This document shows, in pieces, positions 18,550 to 27,026 of a stretch of 64,000 nt of DNA; the first letter of the stretch is position 1; every line of letters starts with the position of its first letter. The translations under genes and the position numbers were made by a program. This DNA comes from Kluyvera georgiana ATCC 51603 (GTDB lineage Bacteria; Pseudomonadota; Gammaproteobacteria; Enterobacterales; Enterobacteriaceae), in contig NZ_LXEU01000049.1 in the NCBI RefSeq assembly GCF_001654985.1, positions 180,646 through 244,645 on the forward strand, in the 5' to 3' direction. The notes below the pieces were generated by a model, which did not search any database, was not told the DNA's origin, and saw only the letters and a list, made by a program, of their open reading frames with translations.

Positions 18550-18772
18550 AGTGTCACCCTGACGCGAAAAGTGCTTTCAGTTAAGCAGATAAATAAGAGG
18601 GAAAAATGAAGGTCGTCGGGCTAAATTCTGAAAAATGCATCGCACTGTATATTTACACAGCATCTGCATTGCATGGGTTCCAGGCGCTGCTATAGGATCG
18701 CTGTAATCCCACGTTGTGGGAGAGGCGCAGCGTTGCGGGGGTTTGATCCCCGGCGGCATCTGTTGCTGGAAA

Positions 18773-18837
18773 GAGAAAACCCCCGCACGTTGTTCGATAT
18801 CATCTGGCAACATAACGGGGGCTGGTCTTGAACCCAA
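18773..18837 (-). ncRNA. rdl: Rdl-type antisense RNA to the ldr leader
   Basis: On the minus strand this reads TTGGGTTCAAGACCAGCCCC at the 5' end and closes with AACGTGCGGGGGTTTTCTCT, a terminator-like hairpin. This follows the order and much of the sequence of the E. coli Rdl RNAs. It lies opposite the untranslated leader of the ldr toxin mRNA, about 50-115 bases before the toxin start. By analogy it blocks toxin translation. Confidence 0.7.
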
Positions 18838-18887
18838 GCAATTCAAGAATAGCCGCTAACCATTGCCATTGCAATCAGGATGGCTCT

Positions 18888-18995
18888 ATGACACTGATGC
18901 AGTGGGTACTTATGTTCTGGCACGATCTGGCCGCTCCGGTCATGGTCGGCGTGCTCACCGGTCTGCTCCTTAACTGGTGGCGCAAGCGGAAGTAA
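18888..18995 (+). CDS. ldr: Type I toxin, Ldr family (35 residues)
   Basis: A small hydrophobic peptide of 35 residues: starts MTLMQWVLMFWHDLAAPV and ends NWWRKRK. The core FWHDLAAPV and the basic tail match the E. coli Ldr toxins (same length), which insert in the inner membrane and collapse energy supply when overproduced. The leader before the start (GCAATCAGGATGGCTCT then ATG) also resembles that of ldr genes. The gene is too short for ordinary gene calling. A terminator follows and the antisense RNA overlaps the leader. Confidence 0.88.
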   Translation: MTLMQWVLMFWHDLAAPVMVGVLTGLLLNWWRKRK

Positions 18996-19042
18996 GCGCC
19001 CGGGCGTCAGGCTGCCTGAATGGCAACATGCGCCCGAACCTG

Positions 19043-19070
19043 GCCGCAGGGGAAACCTTGCGGCTCTTTT
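19043..19070 (+). terminator. Terminator of the ldr mRNA
   Basis: Hairpin GCCGCA...TGCGGC around a GGGGAAACC loop, then CTCTTTT, as found at the end of E. coli ldr transcripts. Confidence 0.75.
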
Positions 19071-19132
19071 CGTTGCTGAGTATTTTCTCATAAGCTATTC
19101 GGGGTATTCCGCTCACAGGATTTGCATTTTTC

Positions 19133-19160
19133 ATCGTTATATAATCAAATATACATCGAT
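19133..19160 (+). promoter_or_regulatory. ModE-type operator upstream of the ABC importer
   Basis: ATCGTTATATA-N6-TATACATCGAT, compared with the ModE consensus ATCGCTATATA-N6-TATATAACGAT: 19 of 22 half-site positions agree and the spacing is identical. A TATAAT sequence (19140-19145) lies inside it, so binding of molybdate-loaded ModE would be expected to repress. It ends 25 bases before the importer start codon. Confidence 0.75.
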
Positions 19161-19185
19161 TATTTCCCTCCTCGATGAGCAATGC

Positions 19186-20253
19186 ATGTCTACATTACAA
19201 CGTTTACTCCTGAGCTTGACGCTGGCTTGTGCCAGCCTGGCGGCAGCGACTCCCGCACTGGCTGACCGTACCATCACCGACCAGCTTGGCCGCCAGGTCA
19301 CCCTGCCTGATACCGTGAATCGCGTGGTGGTGCTCCAGCACCAGACGCTCAACCTGCTCGTGCAGCTCAACGCCGCCGACGACATCGTCGGCGTATTAAG
19401 CAGTTGGAAAAAACAGCTCGGCCCAGAATTCGCGCGCTTTATGCCCGGTATTGCCAAACTGCCGATGCCCGGCGATCTGACCCAGGTGAATATGGAAAGC
19501 CTGCTGGCGCTGCATCCGCAGGTGGTGTTTGTCGCCAACTACGCGCCGGCGGCGATGATGCAGCAGATAACCAACGCCGGGATCCCGGTGGTGGCTATCT
19601 CTCTGCGCCAGGACGCGGCGGGAGAGAAAAACAAAATGAACCCTTCGATGGCCAATGAGGAACAGGCTTACAACAACGGGCTCAAGCAAGGTATTCGTCT
19701 AATTGGTGACGTGGTGAACCGCCAGGCGCAAGCCGATGTATTGATTGACTACACTTTTTCCGCGCGCGCGAAATTTAACGCGCCAGTCGCAGAGATTCCG
19801 CAGACGGAAAAAGTGCGCGTCTATATGGCCAATCCAGACCTGAACACCTACGGTTCCGGTAAATACACCGGCCTGATGATGCAACATGCTGGGGCGATGA
19901 ACGTCGCCGCCGCCACGGTAAAAGGCGCGCGTCAGGTTTCGCTGGAACAGGTATTGCAGTGGAATCCGCAGGTGATTTTCGTGCAGGACCGTTATCCCGA
20001 GGTGGTCAAACAGATCGTCAACGATCCGCAATGGCAGAGCATTGACGCGGTGAAAAATCATCGCGTGTGGCTGATGCCGGAATACGCGAAAGCCTGGGGC
20101 TATCCTATGCCGGAAGCATTGGCTATAGGCGAACTGTGGATGGCGAAAAAACTCTACCCGGAACGCTACCAGGACATTGATGTCGACGCGCAGGCCCAGG
20201 ATTACTACCAACGTTTTTATCGTACCGACTGGCGGCCAAATGCACAGCAGTAG
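19186..20253 (+). CDS. Periplasmic binding protein of a FecCD-type ABC importer (MolA-like)
   Basis: Class III (BtuF/FepB/MolA-type) substrate-binding protein of 355 residues: signal peptide ending TPALA, N-terminal lobe with DQLGRQVTLPDTVNRVVVL, linking helix, and C-terminal lobe with HAGAMNVAA. The cluster is used for metal chelates, cobalamin or, in the MolABC group of Haemophilus, molybdate and tungstate. A ModE-like operator upstream and a ModA-like gene downstream favour an oxyanion; a siderophore cannot be excluded from this protein alone. It overlaps the permease gene by 14 bases. Confidence 0.85.
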   Translation: MSTLQRLLLSLTLACASLAAATPALADRTITDQLGRQVTLPDTVNRVVVLQHQTLNLLVQLNAADDIVGVLSSWKKQLGPEFARFMPGIAKLPMPGDLTQVNMESLLALHPQVVFVANYAPAAMMQQITNAGIPVVAISLRQDAAGEKNKMNPSMANEEQAYNNGLKQGIRLIGDVVNRQAQADVLIDYTFSARAKFNAPVAEIPQTEKVRVYMANPDLNTYGSGKYTGLMMQHAGAMNVAAATVKGARQVSLEQVLQWNPQVIFVQDRYPEVVKQIVNDPQWQSIDAVKNHRVWLMPEYAKAWGYPMPEALAIGELWMAKKLYPERYQDIDVDAQAQDYYQRFYRTDWRPNAQQ

Positions 20254-21247
20254 TCACGCCGTCAAGGTACAGGGTGGTCTGGTGCTGCTCACCCTGGCCG
20301 TGGCGGTGTCTTCTCTCTGCCTGGGTCAATACAAACTGTCGATAGGCCAGGTGCTGACTCAGTTTGCGCAGCCGCACAATACGTTAGCGATCGCCCATCA
20401 GATTGTCTGGGAAGTTCGCTTGCCGCGCATTTTGCTCGCCCTGCTGGCAGGCGGCGCGCTTGGCCTGTGCGGTGCCACCTTACAGGGGGTATTCCAGAAC
20501 CCGCTGGTGGATCCGCACATTATCGGCGTCACCTCCGGCTCCGCGTTTGGCGGGACGCTGGCCATTCTGCTCGGGCTGAGTATGCCGCTGATGATGAGCA
20601 CCACTTTCTTCTTCGGCCTACTGGCGCTGACGCTGGTGTATCTGCTCGCCGCGCTTCAGGGCCGGGAGAACACGCTGGTACTGATTCTCGCGGGGATCGT
20701 GCTCAGCGGTTTCTTCGCCGCGCTGGTCAGCCTGATGCAGTACCTGTCGGATACGGAAGAAGTGCTCCCCAACATCGTCTTCTGGCTGCTGGGGAGCTTC
20801 GCGACCGCTAACTGGCACAAAGTACTGCTCCTGGCCCTACCGGTGGTCGCCGCTTCGCTGGTGCTGTACCGGCTGCGTTGGCGTATCAACCTGCTGTCGC
20901 TGGACGACAAAGACGCACAAGCGCTGGGCGTCAGCGTGACCGCGCTACGCCGCGGCGTACTGCTCTGCTGCGCACTGCTGGTTGCCGCGCAGGTGGCGGT
21001 CAGCGGCAGTATTGCGTGGGTGGGGCTGGTGATCCCACATCTGGCGCGGATGCTCTGCGGTGCCGACCATCGCCGTTTGCTCCCCTGTGCCTTCTGGATG
21101 GGGGCCTGTTTTATGATTGTGGTCGATGATCTGGCGCGCACGCTGACCGCCGCCGAGATTCCGATTGGTATTATTACCGCGCTGGTTGGCGCGCCGTTAT
21201 TTGCCGTGATGCTGGTTCGGGCTAGCCGCAAAAGGATGCTGAAATGA
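20240..21247 (+). CDS. FecCD-family ABC importer permease (MolB-like)
   Basis: A 335-residue polytopic membrane protein of the BtuC/FecCD family with about ten transmembrane helices. Family motifs are RLPRILLALLAGGALGLCGATLQGVFQNPL and, near the C-terminus, AWVGLVIPHLARMLCGADHRRLLP, the loop that contacts the ATPase. The start at 20240 (MHSSSHAV) overlaps the end of the binding-protein gene; the longer upstream frame lies within that gene. Confidence 0.9.
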   Translation: MHSSSHAVKVQGGLVLLTLAVAVSSLCLGQYKLSIGQVLTQFAQPHNTLAIAHQIVWEVRLPRILLALLAGGALGLCGATLQGVFQNPLVDPHIIGVTSGSAFGGTLAILLGLSMPLMMSTTFFFGLLALTLVYLLAALQGRENTLVLILAGIVLSGFFAALVSLMQYLSDTEEVLPNIVFWLLGSFATANWHKVLLLALPVVAASLVLYRLRWRINLLSLDDKDAQALGVSVTALRRGVLLCCALLVAAQVAVSGSIAWVGLVIPHLARMLCGADHRRLLPCAFWMGACFMIVVDDLARTLTAAEIPIGIITALVGAPLFAVMLVRASRKRMLK

Positions 21248-22041
21248 CGCCGACGCTAACGCTATCCCAACTGGAATATGGCCATCAGTCCCCGCTGTTT
21301 ACGCCGCTGAGCCTGCACTGCCAGCCCGGAGAAATATGGGCGATTCTCGGCGCCAATGGGCGCGGTAAAAGCACTTTGCTCGATACCATTACCGGCGTTT
21401 TACCCGCGCTTGCGGGCAGCGTGAAGGCCTCCGGCGGAGTGGGCATCGTGCCGCAGTCATTCCGTCCGGCCTTCGGCTGGCGGGTAAAAGAGGTGGTGTT
21501 GATGGGTCGTGCGCGGCATATCGCCCTTTTCGCCCAGCCGCAGAAAGCAGATGAGCGTCAGGTACTTGATGCGCTGGCCCAGCTAAACATCGCTGACCTG
21601 GCCGAGACGCTATTCAGCGCCCTCTCCGGCGGCCAACAGCAACTGGTGATGATCGCCCGCGCGCTGGTCGGCGCCAATCAGAATATCCTGTTGGATGAAC
21701 CCTGTTCAGCGCTGGATCTGGGCAATCAGCAAACAGTATTGCAGTTGATTAGCGATCTGTCTCACACGCAGTCGCGCACGGTGATGTTTACCACGCACGA
21801 TCCCACTCATGCGCTACAGGTCGCCAGCCAAACGCTGCTGCTGATGCCGGGCAACCAGTGGTTGGCCGGGCCAACGTCGGAGGTAGTGCTGGAAGCGAAT
21901 CTCCAGCGGGCTTACGGCGTGCAGGTCCGTCGACTCGAACTTGAGGGTTATCCGTCTCCGGTGGTAACGCCGCTCTTTAGCATTCGTCGCCCGGCAACAT
22001 CAACCCGGCGTCGCGCAAACAGCGCTGCCCCTCTTCACTGA
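21244..22041 (+). CDS. ABC importer ATPase (MolC-like)
   Basis: A 265-residue nucleotide-binding subunit: Walker A GANGRGKST, Q-loop in GIVPQSF, signature LSGGQQQ, Walker B ILLDEP, and switch His in TTHD. The start overlaps the permease stop by four bases (ATGA). The last 22 codons run into the 3' end of the convergent ModA-like gene (shared bases 21977-22041), so one of the two tails is constrained by the other. Confidence 0.92.
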   Translation: MTPTLTLSQLEYGHQSPLFTPLSLHCQPGEIWAILGANGRGKSTLLDTITGVLPALAGSVKASGGVGIVPQSFRPAFGWRVKEVVLMGRARHIALFAQPQKADERQVLDALAQLNIADLAETLFSALSGGQQQLVMIARALVGANQNILLDEPCSALDLGNQQTVLQLISDLSHTQSRTVMFTTHDPTHALQVASQTLLLMPGNQWLAGPTSEVVLEANLQRAYGVQVRRLELEGYPSPVVTPLFSIRRPATSTRRRANSAAPLH

Positions 22042-22717
22042 GGATAAACTGGCAGAACCGATGCGCGGCGTCACGCTCATCGAGCAGCGTCAGGTAGTAT
22101 TCACAGCAGATGTTCCACGGCGCAGGAATCGTCACGCAGCGTACTTCCGCCTGATTCGCCAGCGCCGCCGCGTAGTGCGCATAGCCGATAAACAGATCGG
22201 CGTGCCCTTCATCAATAAGCCATCGGCTGGCGATAACGCCATTCGGTAACGTGAGCGAATTTTTCCCGCCAACCAGCGGCATCGCACGCTGCTTTAGCGC
22301 GTTACCCAATCCTGGATGGCTATGTTCAATCCGCTCAAACAGCTGCCACGTATAATCACCAGAAGGATCGCATTGCGGTGCGGAGGTGCCTAAGCGCAGC
22401 GTTGTATCCGCCAGCAGCTCCAGCCACGTTTTGCCCATCGTCTGCGGCATATTTCGAACGGTCAACATCAGCGTGTTACGGGCAAACAGATGGAGACCGC
22501 GGGCGCGCCCCGCATCACAAAGCGTCTGCGGATGCTGACGGTTCGCCGAGGCAAACAGCGAGCACCGCGCGCCATTTTCAATCCGTTCACGCAGGAGACC
22601 CGCCGGACCAAAAACCAGCGATACCGGGAAACCGGTCCGGGCGGTAAACGCCGCCTGGAGGGGGATAAATGCGCGGCGAAGACTTCCCGCCGCCATCAGT
22701 GTCAATGTGGAGTGCAT
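21977..22717 (-). CDS. ModA-like substrate-binding protein without signal peptide
   Basis: A 246-residue type II periplasmic-binding-fold protein. MHSTLTLMAAGSLRRAFIPL aligns with the first strand of mature ModA, and GVIASRWLIDEGHADLFIGY with its second lobe. No signal peptide or lipobox precedes this, so the protein would remain in the cytoplasm unless an unseen route exists. A TATAAT box ends only 9 bases before the ATG and no ribosome site is visible, suggesting a leaderless mRNA. It converges on and overlaps the ABC ATPase gene. Confidence 0.78.
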   Translation of the reverse strand: MHSTLTLMAAGSLRRAFIPLQAAFTARTGFPVSLVFGPAGLLRERIENGARCSLFASANRQHPQTLCDAGRARGLHLFARNTLMLTVRNMPQTMGKTWLELLADTTLRLGTSAPQCDPSGDYTWQLFERIEHSHPGLGNALKQRAMPLVGGKNSLTLPNGVIASRWLIDEGHADLFIGYAHYAAALANQAEVRCVTIPAPWNICCEYYLTLLDERDAAHRFCQFILSEEGQRCLRDAGLMLPGDEC

Positions 22718-22726
22718 AAGCGCAAG

Positions 22727-22771
22727 ATTATAGCCCGAAAATAAGCGTTATATTATCCGGGCTATTACGCT
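22727..22771 (-). promoter_or_regulatory. Promoter and ModE-like dyad of the ModA-like gene
   Basis: A perfect minus-strand -10 box (TATAAT, 22732-22727) lies beside the dyad AGCGTTATA-N10-TATTACGCT (22744-22771). The CG pairs of the two halves are 24 bases apart end to end, exactly as in the ModE consensus and in the site at 19133. About 15 of 22 half-site positions match, so it is weaker. It would cover the -22 to -51 region. Confidence 0.55.
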
Positions 22772-22784
22772 ATTGACCAGCGCT

Positions 22785-23621
22785 TTAGTAGCGAATTTCC
22801 GCCAGCGCCTGCAGTTGCTCCGGCGTCGCCACCGGCAGATGGAAGAAGTCCAGGTAGGCCGGGATCATTTCAAACAGCATATCGGTACCTCGCTGCACCG
22901 GGCAGCCGCGGGCCATCGCCGCCTGTAGCAACGGAGTGTATTCCTGTTTCATCACCACTTCACCGACAAACGTCCCAGCATCAAGGCGTTCGACATCCAG
23001 CGGTAGCGGATCGCCGGGCGACATACCGAGCGGCGTGGCGTTGACCACCAGCGAATGTCCCGCCGGATCGCTCGCCATCACCGTCAGCGTCAGCTGCGGA
23101 TAGTGCGCGTGCAAACGATCGGCCAGCGCCCGCGCCGCGCTTTCTTGGGCGTCAACCAACGTTAACGCGCTGACCCCCGCCGACGCGAGCGAGGCGGCAA
23201 TCGCCGACCCCACGCCGCCGCTGCCCACCACCAGCGCCCGCGCGCCGGTGGTGCGAAACCCCTTGCGCTGAATACCGCGCACAAAACCGTCGCCATCAAA
23301 CATATCGCCGGTCAGCGAACCATCGGCTTCCCGGCGAATCGCGTTGCAGGCTCCGGCAATCTGCGCGGTGGGGCTCATCCGGTCGACCAGTTCGCAGGTG
23401 GCGACTTTATGCGGCATAGTCACCAGCGCCCCCGCGATGTTGGTAAGTGAAAACAGCGTGGGGATCAGCGCCGCATAGTCTTCCGGCTTCACCCCCATCG
23501 GCACCACTTTGACATCCACGCTCTGGTCGGCAAACCAGGGGTTGTAGATCATCGGCGCTTTAAAACTTTCGGTTGGATAACCCAAATGAGCAATTAACCG
23601 CGTATGCCCACTAATTTGCAT
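22785..23621 (-). CDS. Shikimate/quinate 5-dehydrogenase-like protein
   Basis: A 278-residue AroE/YdiB-type oxidoreductase interconverting shikimate or quinate with the 3-dehydro form. It has the N-terminal substrate loop MPHKVATCELVD, the nucleotide motif VVGSGGVGSAIA and the NATPLGM stretch of the family. Compared with housekeeping AroE it lacks the usual start AVFGNPI. It is the last gene of a catabolic operon with an MFS transporter and a dehydroshikimate dehydratase, so a catabolic rather than biosynthetic role is likely. It overlaps the transporter gene by 11 bases. Confidence 0.87.
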   Translation of the reverse strand: MQISGHTRLIAHLGYPTESFKAPMIYNPWFADQSVDVKVVPMGVKPEDYAALIPTLFSLTNIAGALVTMPHKVATCELVDRMSPTAQIAGACNAIRREADGSLTGDMFDGDGFVRGIQRKGFRTTGARALVVGSGGVGSAIAASLASAGVSALTLVDAQESAARALADRLHAHYPQLTLTVMASDPAGHSLVVNATPLGMSPGDPLPLDVERLDAGTFVGEVVMKQEYTPLLQAAMARGCPVQRGTDMLFEMIPAYLDFFHLPVATPEQLQALAEIRY

Positions 23622-24960
23622 GTGCGTCCTCCTGCTCAGGCAGATCCAGTTCGATACGCTTCACGTCGCCAAGAATAAACAGGTACGCCACCACGCCGAG
23701 CAGCGCTGCGCCGCCGATGTAGACCAGGGCGTAGAAGAAGCTGCCAAAGGCGGCGACGATAAAACCGATTACCAGCGGCGTGAAGATGCCCGCCAGGTTA
23801 GCGCAGAAGTTAAACAACCCGCCGGTCAAACCGCCCAACCCTTTTGGCGCCATGTCGGAAATTAAGGTCCAGCCAAGGCCGACCCTCCCCTGCCCGAAGA
23901 AGGCAAAGGACATCACCAGGATCACCGCCGTGTCGCTGGTCAGCCAGTTGGCGCTGATAATACAGCTCGCCATCAGCAGCCCGGCGATAATCGGCAGTTT
24001 ACGCCCGAGGTTAGCGCTGCCGGTGGCCTTCAGCAGTTTGTCGGAAACCCAGCCGCCAAACATCACGCCGCCCGCCGCAGCCAGGAACGGCAGAATGGCA
24101 AAGAAGCCCACCTTCAGCCACGGCATATGACGTTCGGTGGCCAGATAGGTCGGGAACCAGGTCAGGAAGAACACCAGGACGGTATTACCTGCGAACTGGC
24201 CGATGCTGGCACCAATAATCTGCCGTTTGCGCAACAGCTGACGCACCAGCGGCCAGCTAAAGGCTTTGCGCTGCTCGGCTCCGGAACTCATCCCGCCGCC
24301 TGCGATAATGTATTCGCGCTCCTGCTGGCTCAGACGGCGGTCTTCGTGCGGTTCGCGATAGTGACGCCACCAGACCAGCGCAAACAGCAGCCCGACCACG
24401 CCAACGGTAATAAACAGCGTGCGCCAGCCAAAGCCGTCCATAATCCAGAACAGCAGCGGCGCGAAGCAGGCGAGTCCGAGATATTCACCAACGGTATAGA
24501 CTGCGGTCGCCTTTGCGCGCTCGTGCTGCGGGAACCATGCGCTGACCACCCGGCTATTGACCGGAAAGCATGGCGCTTCGCTGACGCCAAGACCAAAACG
24601 GCACAGCAACAGCGTTTTCAGCCCCACGGCGAAACCGTGGAACAGCGTGAACAGCGACCAGAAGCTAAGGGCCAGGAAATAGGTCACCTTATTACCAAAG
24701 CGGTCGAGGAACATGCCGCCCGAAATTTGCGCCAGCGCATAGGTCCAGGCAAAGGCGGAAAAGACAATCCCCATCACCGCCGCGCTGATGCCAAGCTCCT
24801 GAGTCAGCTGCGGCGCCGCGATGCCCAGAACGGTACGGTCGAGATAGTTAATCATGGTCCCCACTGCCAGCAGCGCCAGAATACCAATGCGCCGCCGGGA
24901 GCGAGGTACCGCGTTAACCGCCTCAGCGGTAGCCACGCGATTTTGGCCAAGTGAGTTCAT
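23611..24960 (-). CDS. MFS transporter, anion:cation symporter family
   Basis: A 449-residue permease with twelve predicted transmembrane helices. It has the family signatures NYLDRTVLGIAAPQL at helix 1, GGMFLDRFGNK in loop 2-3 and ERAKATAVYTVGEYLG. Relatives carry organic anions such as glucarate, galactonate or aromatic acids. Its position between the shikimate dehydrogenase and the dehydroshikimate dehydratase suggests uptake of quinate or shikimate; this is inferred from context. Confidence 0.9.
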   Translation of the reverse strand: MNSLGQNRVATAEAVNAVPRSRRRIGILALLAVGTMINYLDRTVLGIAAPQLTQELGISAAVMGIVFSAFAWTYALAQISGGMFLDRFGNKVTYFLALSFWSLFTLFHGFAVGLKTLLLCRFGLGVSEAPCFPVNSRVVSAWFPQHERAKATAVYTVGEYLGLACFAPLLFWIMDGFGWRTLFITVGVVGLLFALVWWRHYREPHEDRRLSQQEREYIIAGGGMSSGAEQRKAFSWPLVRQLLRKRQIIGASIGQFAGNTVLVFFLTWFPTYLATERHMPWLKVGFFAILPFLAAAGGVMFGGWVSDKLLKATGSANLGRKLPIIAGLLMASCIISANWLTSDTAVILVMSFAFFGQGRVGLGWTLISDMAPKGLGGLTGGLFNFCANLAGIFTPLVIGFIVAAFGSFFYALVYIGGAALLGVVAYLFILGDVKRIELDLPEQEDAHAN

Positions 24961-25044
24961 AGTGTTTACCTGTCGTTGTCGAGTGCAGATGAAAGTTTAT
25001 TGTTATGGTCTGTCCGTCAGCGTACCGGGTGGTACATCCCCCCG

Positions 25045-26895
25045 CTAACGGTACTGCATAGCCGCCAGCCGCACGGCAGCGTTCACCGCGCCGTATTGCG
25101 CGTAGCCGTGGCGTCTTTCGGTTAATTCAAAGAAGAAGCGTCCTTCGCTGAACGGCCAGGTGTAGCGATGTAAAAACTCGCCGCCCGCCCCATCGCGATC
25201 GTAAAGAATCTGCTGACGCTGTAAGGTCTCCACCTGCGCCGCGTCGCCGAACCGCGCCTGTAAATCCTCGTAATAGTTGGCCGGTACCGGCAGCGACAGC
25301 GAGGCCGCCAGCGGCTGATTTTCCAGGAAAGTAGGCAGATCGCCGCTGGCGAACGCCGCATGCTGTAAACCGGCCCCCTGATAACATGCCACCGAGCGGG
25401 CAATCTGCGTCGCGCGGCTCTGAGATATGTTCAGCGCCAGGCGCACGTTGCCCTGTGGGCTTTGCACCGCCAGGCTGCGCACCAGGCCGTAAGGATCGGG
25501 CATGGTCTGCTCATGTTCCAGCGTGAACCCCAGCACCGCACGGAAAAACATCACCCAGTTGTCGCGGCTGTCAGCCTCCATACCGAGCGCCAAATGGTCG
25601 ATCCCTAACAGCGGTCCGTTGGTCTCCGCATCGGTGAGGTTGAAATCCTGCGCATAGATATCCTTCTGGTCATCCACCAGATAAACCAGACTGCCGTCCG
25701 GTGCGCACACCGCAGGGATGGTGCTCTCATTCGGCCCCACCTCCCCCTGCCAGGTCGCGTAACCATAGGCTTTGGCGCGGGCAATAATCGGCGCGCTGGC
25801 GCTGACGCGCAAGGCCATGGCGCACAGCGAAACGCCGTGACGTTGATAGAAGCGATCCGCCCAACTGTGCGATTGATAGTTAATGATCACTCGTGCACCG
25901 CCGTTACTCCACAGCGCTACCTGCTTGGAACGGTGCTTCCCTGCCAATTGAAACCCCATGCCACCGAGCATGACGCCCAGCTTTTTCGCCTCGGCGGGGC
26001 TGGCGGCAAATTCAATAAATTCGATGTCTTTAAAGGTTGGGAGATCGGCGGTGTGAAAGAGTTCGGCGTCGCTTTCTCCCAGCGCGCGGCGGGTTTGCTC
26101 CTCCAGCCACAACAGCGAGCGGTAACCATCTTTCGCCGTCGCGCCGTTCGGTGAGGCGCGGAAACCGTCGTTAAAGATTTCCAGCGACCATGGCCCACGG
26201 TAGCCTAAGCGGGTCAACTCACGGGTAAATTCCACCAGCGGCAGTTCCCCCTGCCCCGGGAAGCAGCGGAAATGGCGGCTCCACTCCAGCACGTCCATTT
26301 TCATCAATGGCGCGTCGGCGAGCTGGAGGAAAGTGATTTTCTCCATCGGCACTTCGTGCAGGCGGCTAAGATCGTCGCCGAGCGCCAGAATATGGAAACT
26401 GTCGAGCACGATACCCATCGCCGGGCTATCCACGGCTTTCACCCGCTCCCACGCCTGATACCAGCGGTTTACGTGGGCACCCCACGCCAGCGCTTCATAA
26501 CCAATACGAATATTTTCCTGCTCCGCCAGCGTCGCCAGCGCCCGCAGGTCGGCCACCTGCTGATCGAAGTCGGCCGAACTGTCGGCCTGCACGTTGCTGC
26601 ACAGCAGCAGCGTGTCGCAACCCAGCTCATGCATCAGCGCAAACTTGCGCTTCGCCCGCGCCAGGTTGGCCGCGAACTGGGCGCGCGTGCCGCCCTCAAA
26701 ATCGCGAAACGGTTGAAACAGCGTGATTTTAAGCCCCAGATCGTCGGCCATGTTACGGACATCCGCCGGTGTACCGGTATAATAGAGCAAATCGTTTTCG
26801 AAGATTTCAACGCCCTGATAACCCGCCGCTGCAATCGCGCTCAGTTTTTCAGGCAGGGTTCCGGAAATGGATACGGTAGCAATAGAACGCAACAT
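25045..26895 (-). CDS. quiC: 3-Dehydroshikimate dehydratase with C-terminal VOC/HPPD-like domain
   Basis: Two-domain protein of 616 residues. Residues 1 to about 270 form an AP-endonuclease-2/xylose-isomerase TIM barrel (AAAGYQGVEIFEND, GPWSLEIFNDGF) that dehydrates 3-dehydroshikimate to protocatechuate. Residues from about 285 form paired vicinal-oxygen-chelate modules like 4-hydroxyphenylpyruvate dioxygenase (GIDHLALGMEAD, metal Glu in FFELTERRHGYAQYGAVN). This fusion is known for QuiC-type enzymes of proteobacteria. The start at 26895 follows an AGGTGAAAC ribosome site. First gene of the operon, divergent from a TetR regulator. Confidence 0.88.
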   Translation of the reverse strand: MLRSIATVSISGTLPEKLSAIAAAGYQGVEIFENDLLYYTGTPADVRNMADDLGLKITLFQPFRDFEGGTRAQFAANLARAKRKFALMHELGCDTLLLCSNVQADSSADFDQQVADLRALATLAEQENIRIGYEALAWGAHVNRWYQAWERVKAVDSPAMGIVLDSFHILALGDDLSRLHEVPMEKITFLQLADAPLMKMDVLEWSRHFRCFPGQGELPLVEFTRELTRLGYRGPWSLEIFNDGFRASPNGATAKDGYRSLLWLEEQTRRALGESDAELFHTADLPTFKDIEFIEFAASPAEAKKLGVMLGGMGFQLAGKHRSKQVALWSNGGARVIINYQSHSWADRFYQRHGVSLCAMALRVSASAPIIARAKAYGYATWQGEVGPNESTIPAVCAPDGSLVYLVDDQKDIYAQDFNLTDAETNGPLLGIDHLALGMEADSRDNWVMFFRAVLGFTLEHEQTMPDPYGLVRSLAVQSPQGNVRLALNISQSRATQIARSVACYQGAGLQHAAFASGDLPTFLENQPLAASLSLPVPANYYEDLQARFGDAAQVETLQRQQILYDRDGAGGEFLHRYTWPFSEGRFFFELTERRHGYAQYGAVNAAVRLAAMQYR

Positions 26896-27026
26896 AGTTT
26901 CACCTGGCTCACGCTGTAACAGTTGCATCGAATATGAATCATTTGGTTCAGGGATGCCAGAATTGGTTGCTAAATTGTGATCATTATGTGTATTTTTTGT
27001 GCCCGGTAAAATAAACAGGAGTTGTT

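Noticed and set aside
24127..24954. 275-codon plus-strand frame
   Set aside because: Antisense to the MFS transporter gene; highly charged low-information sequence.
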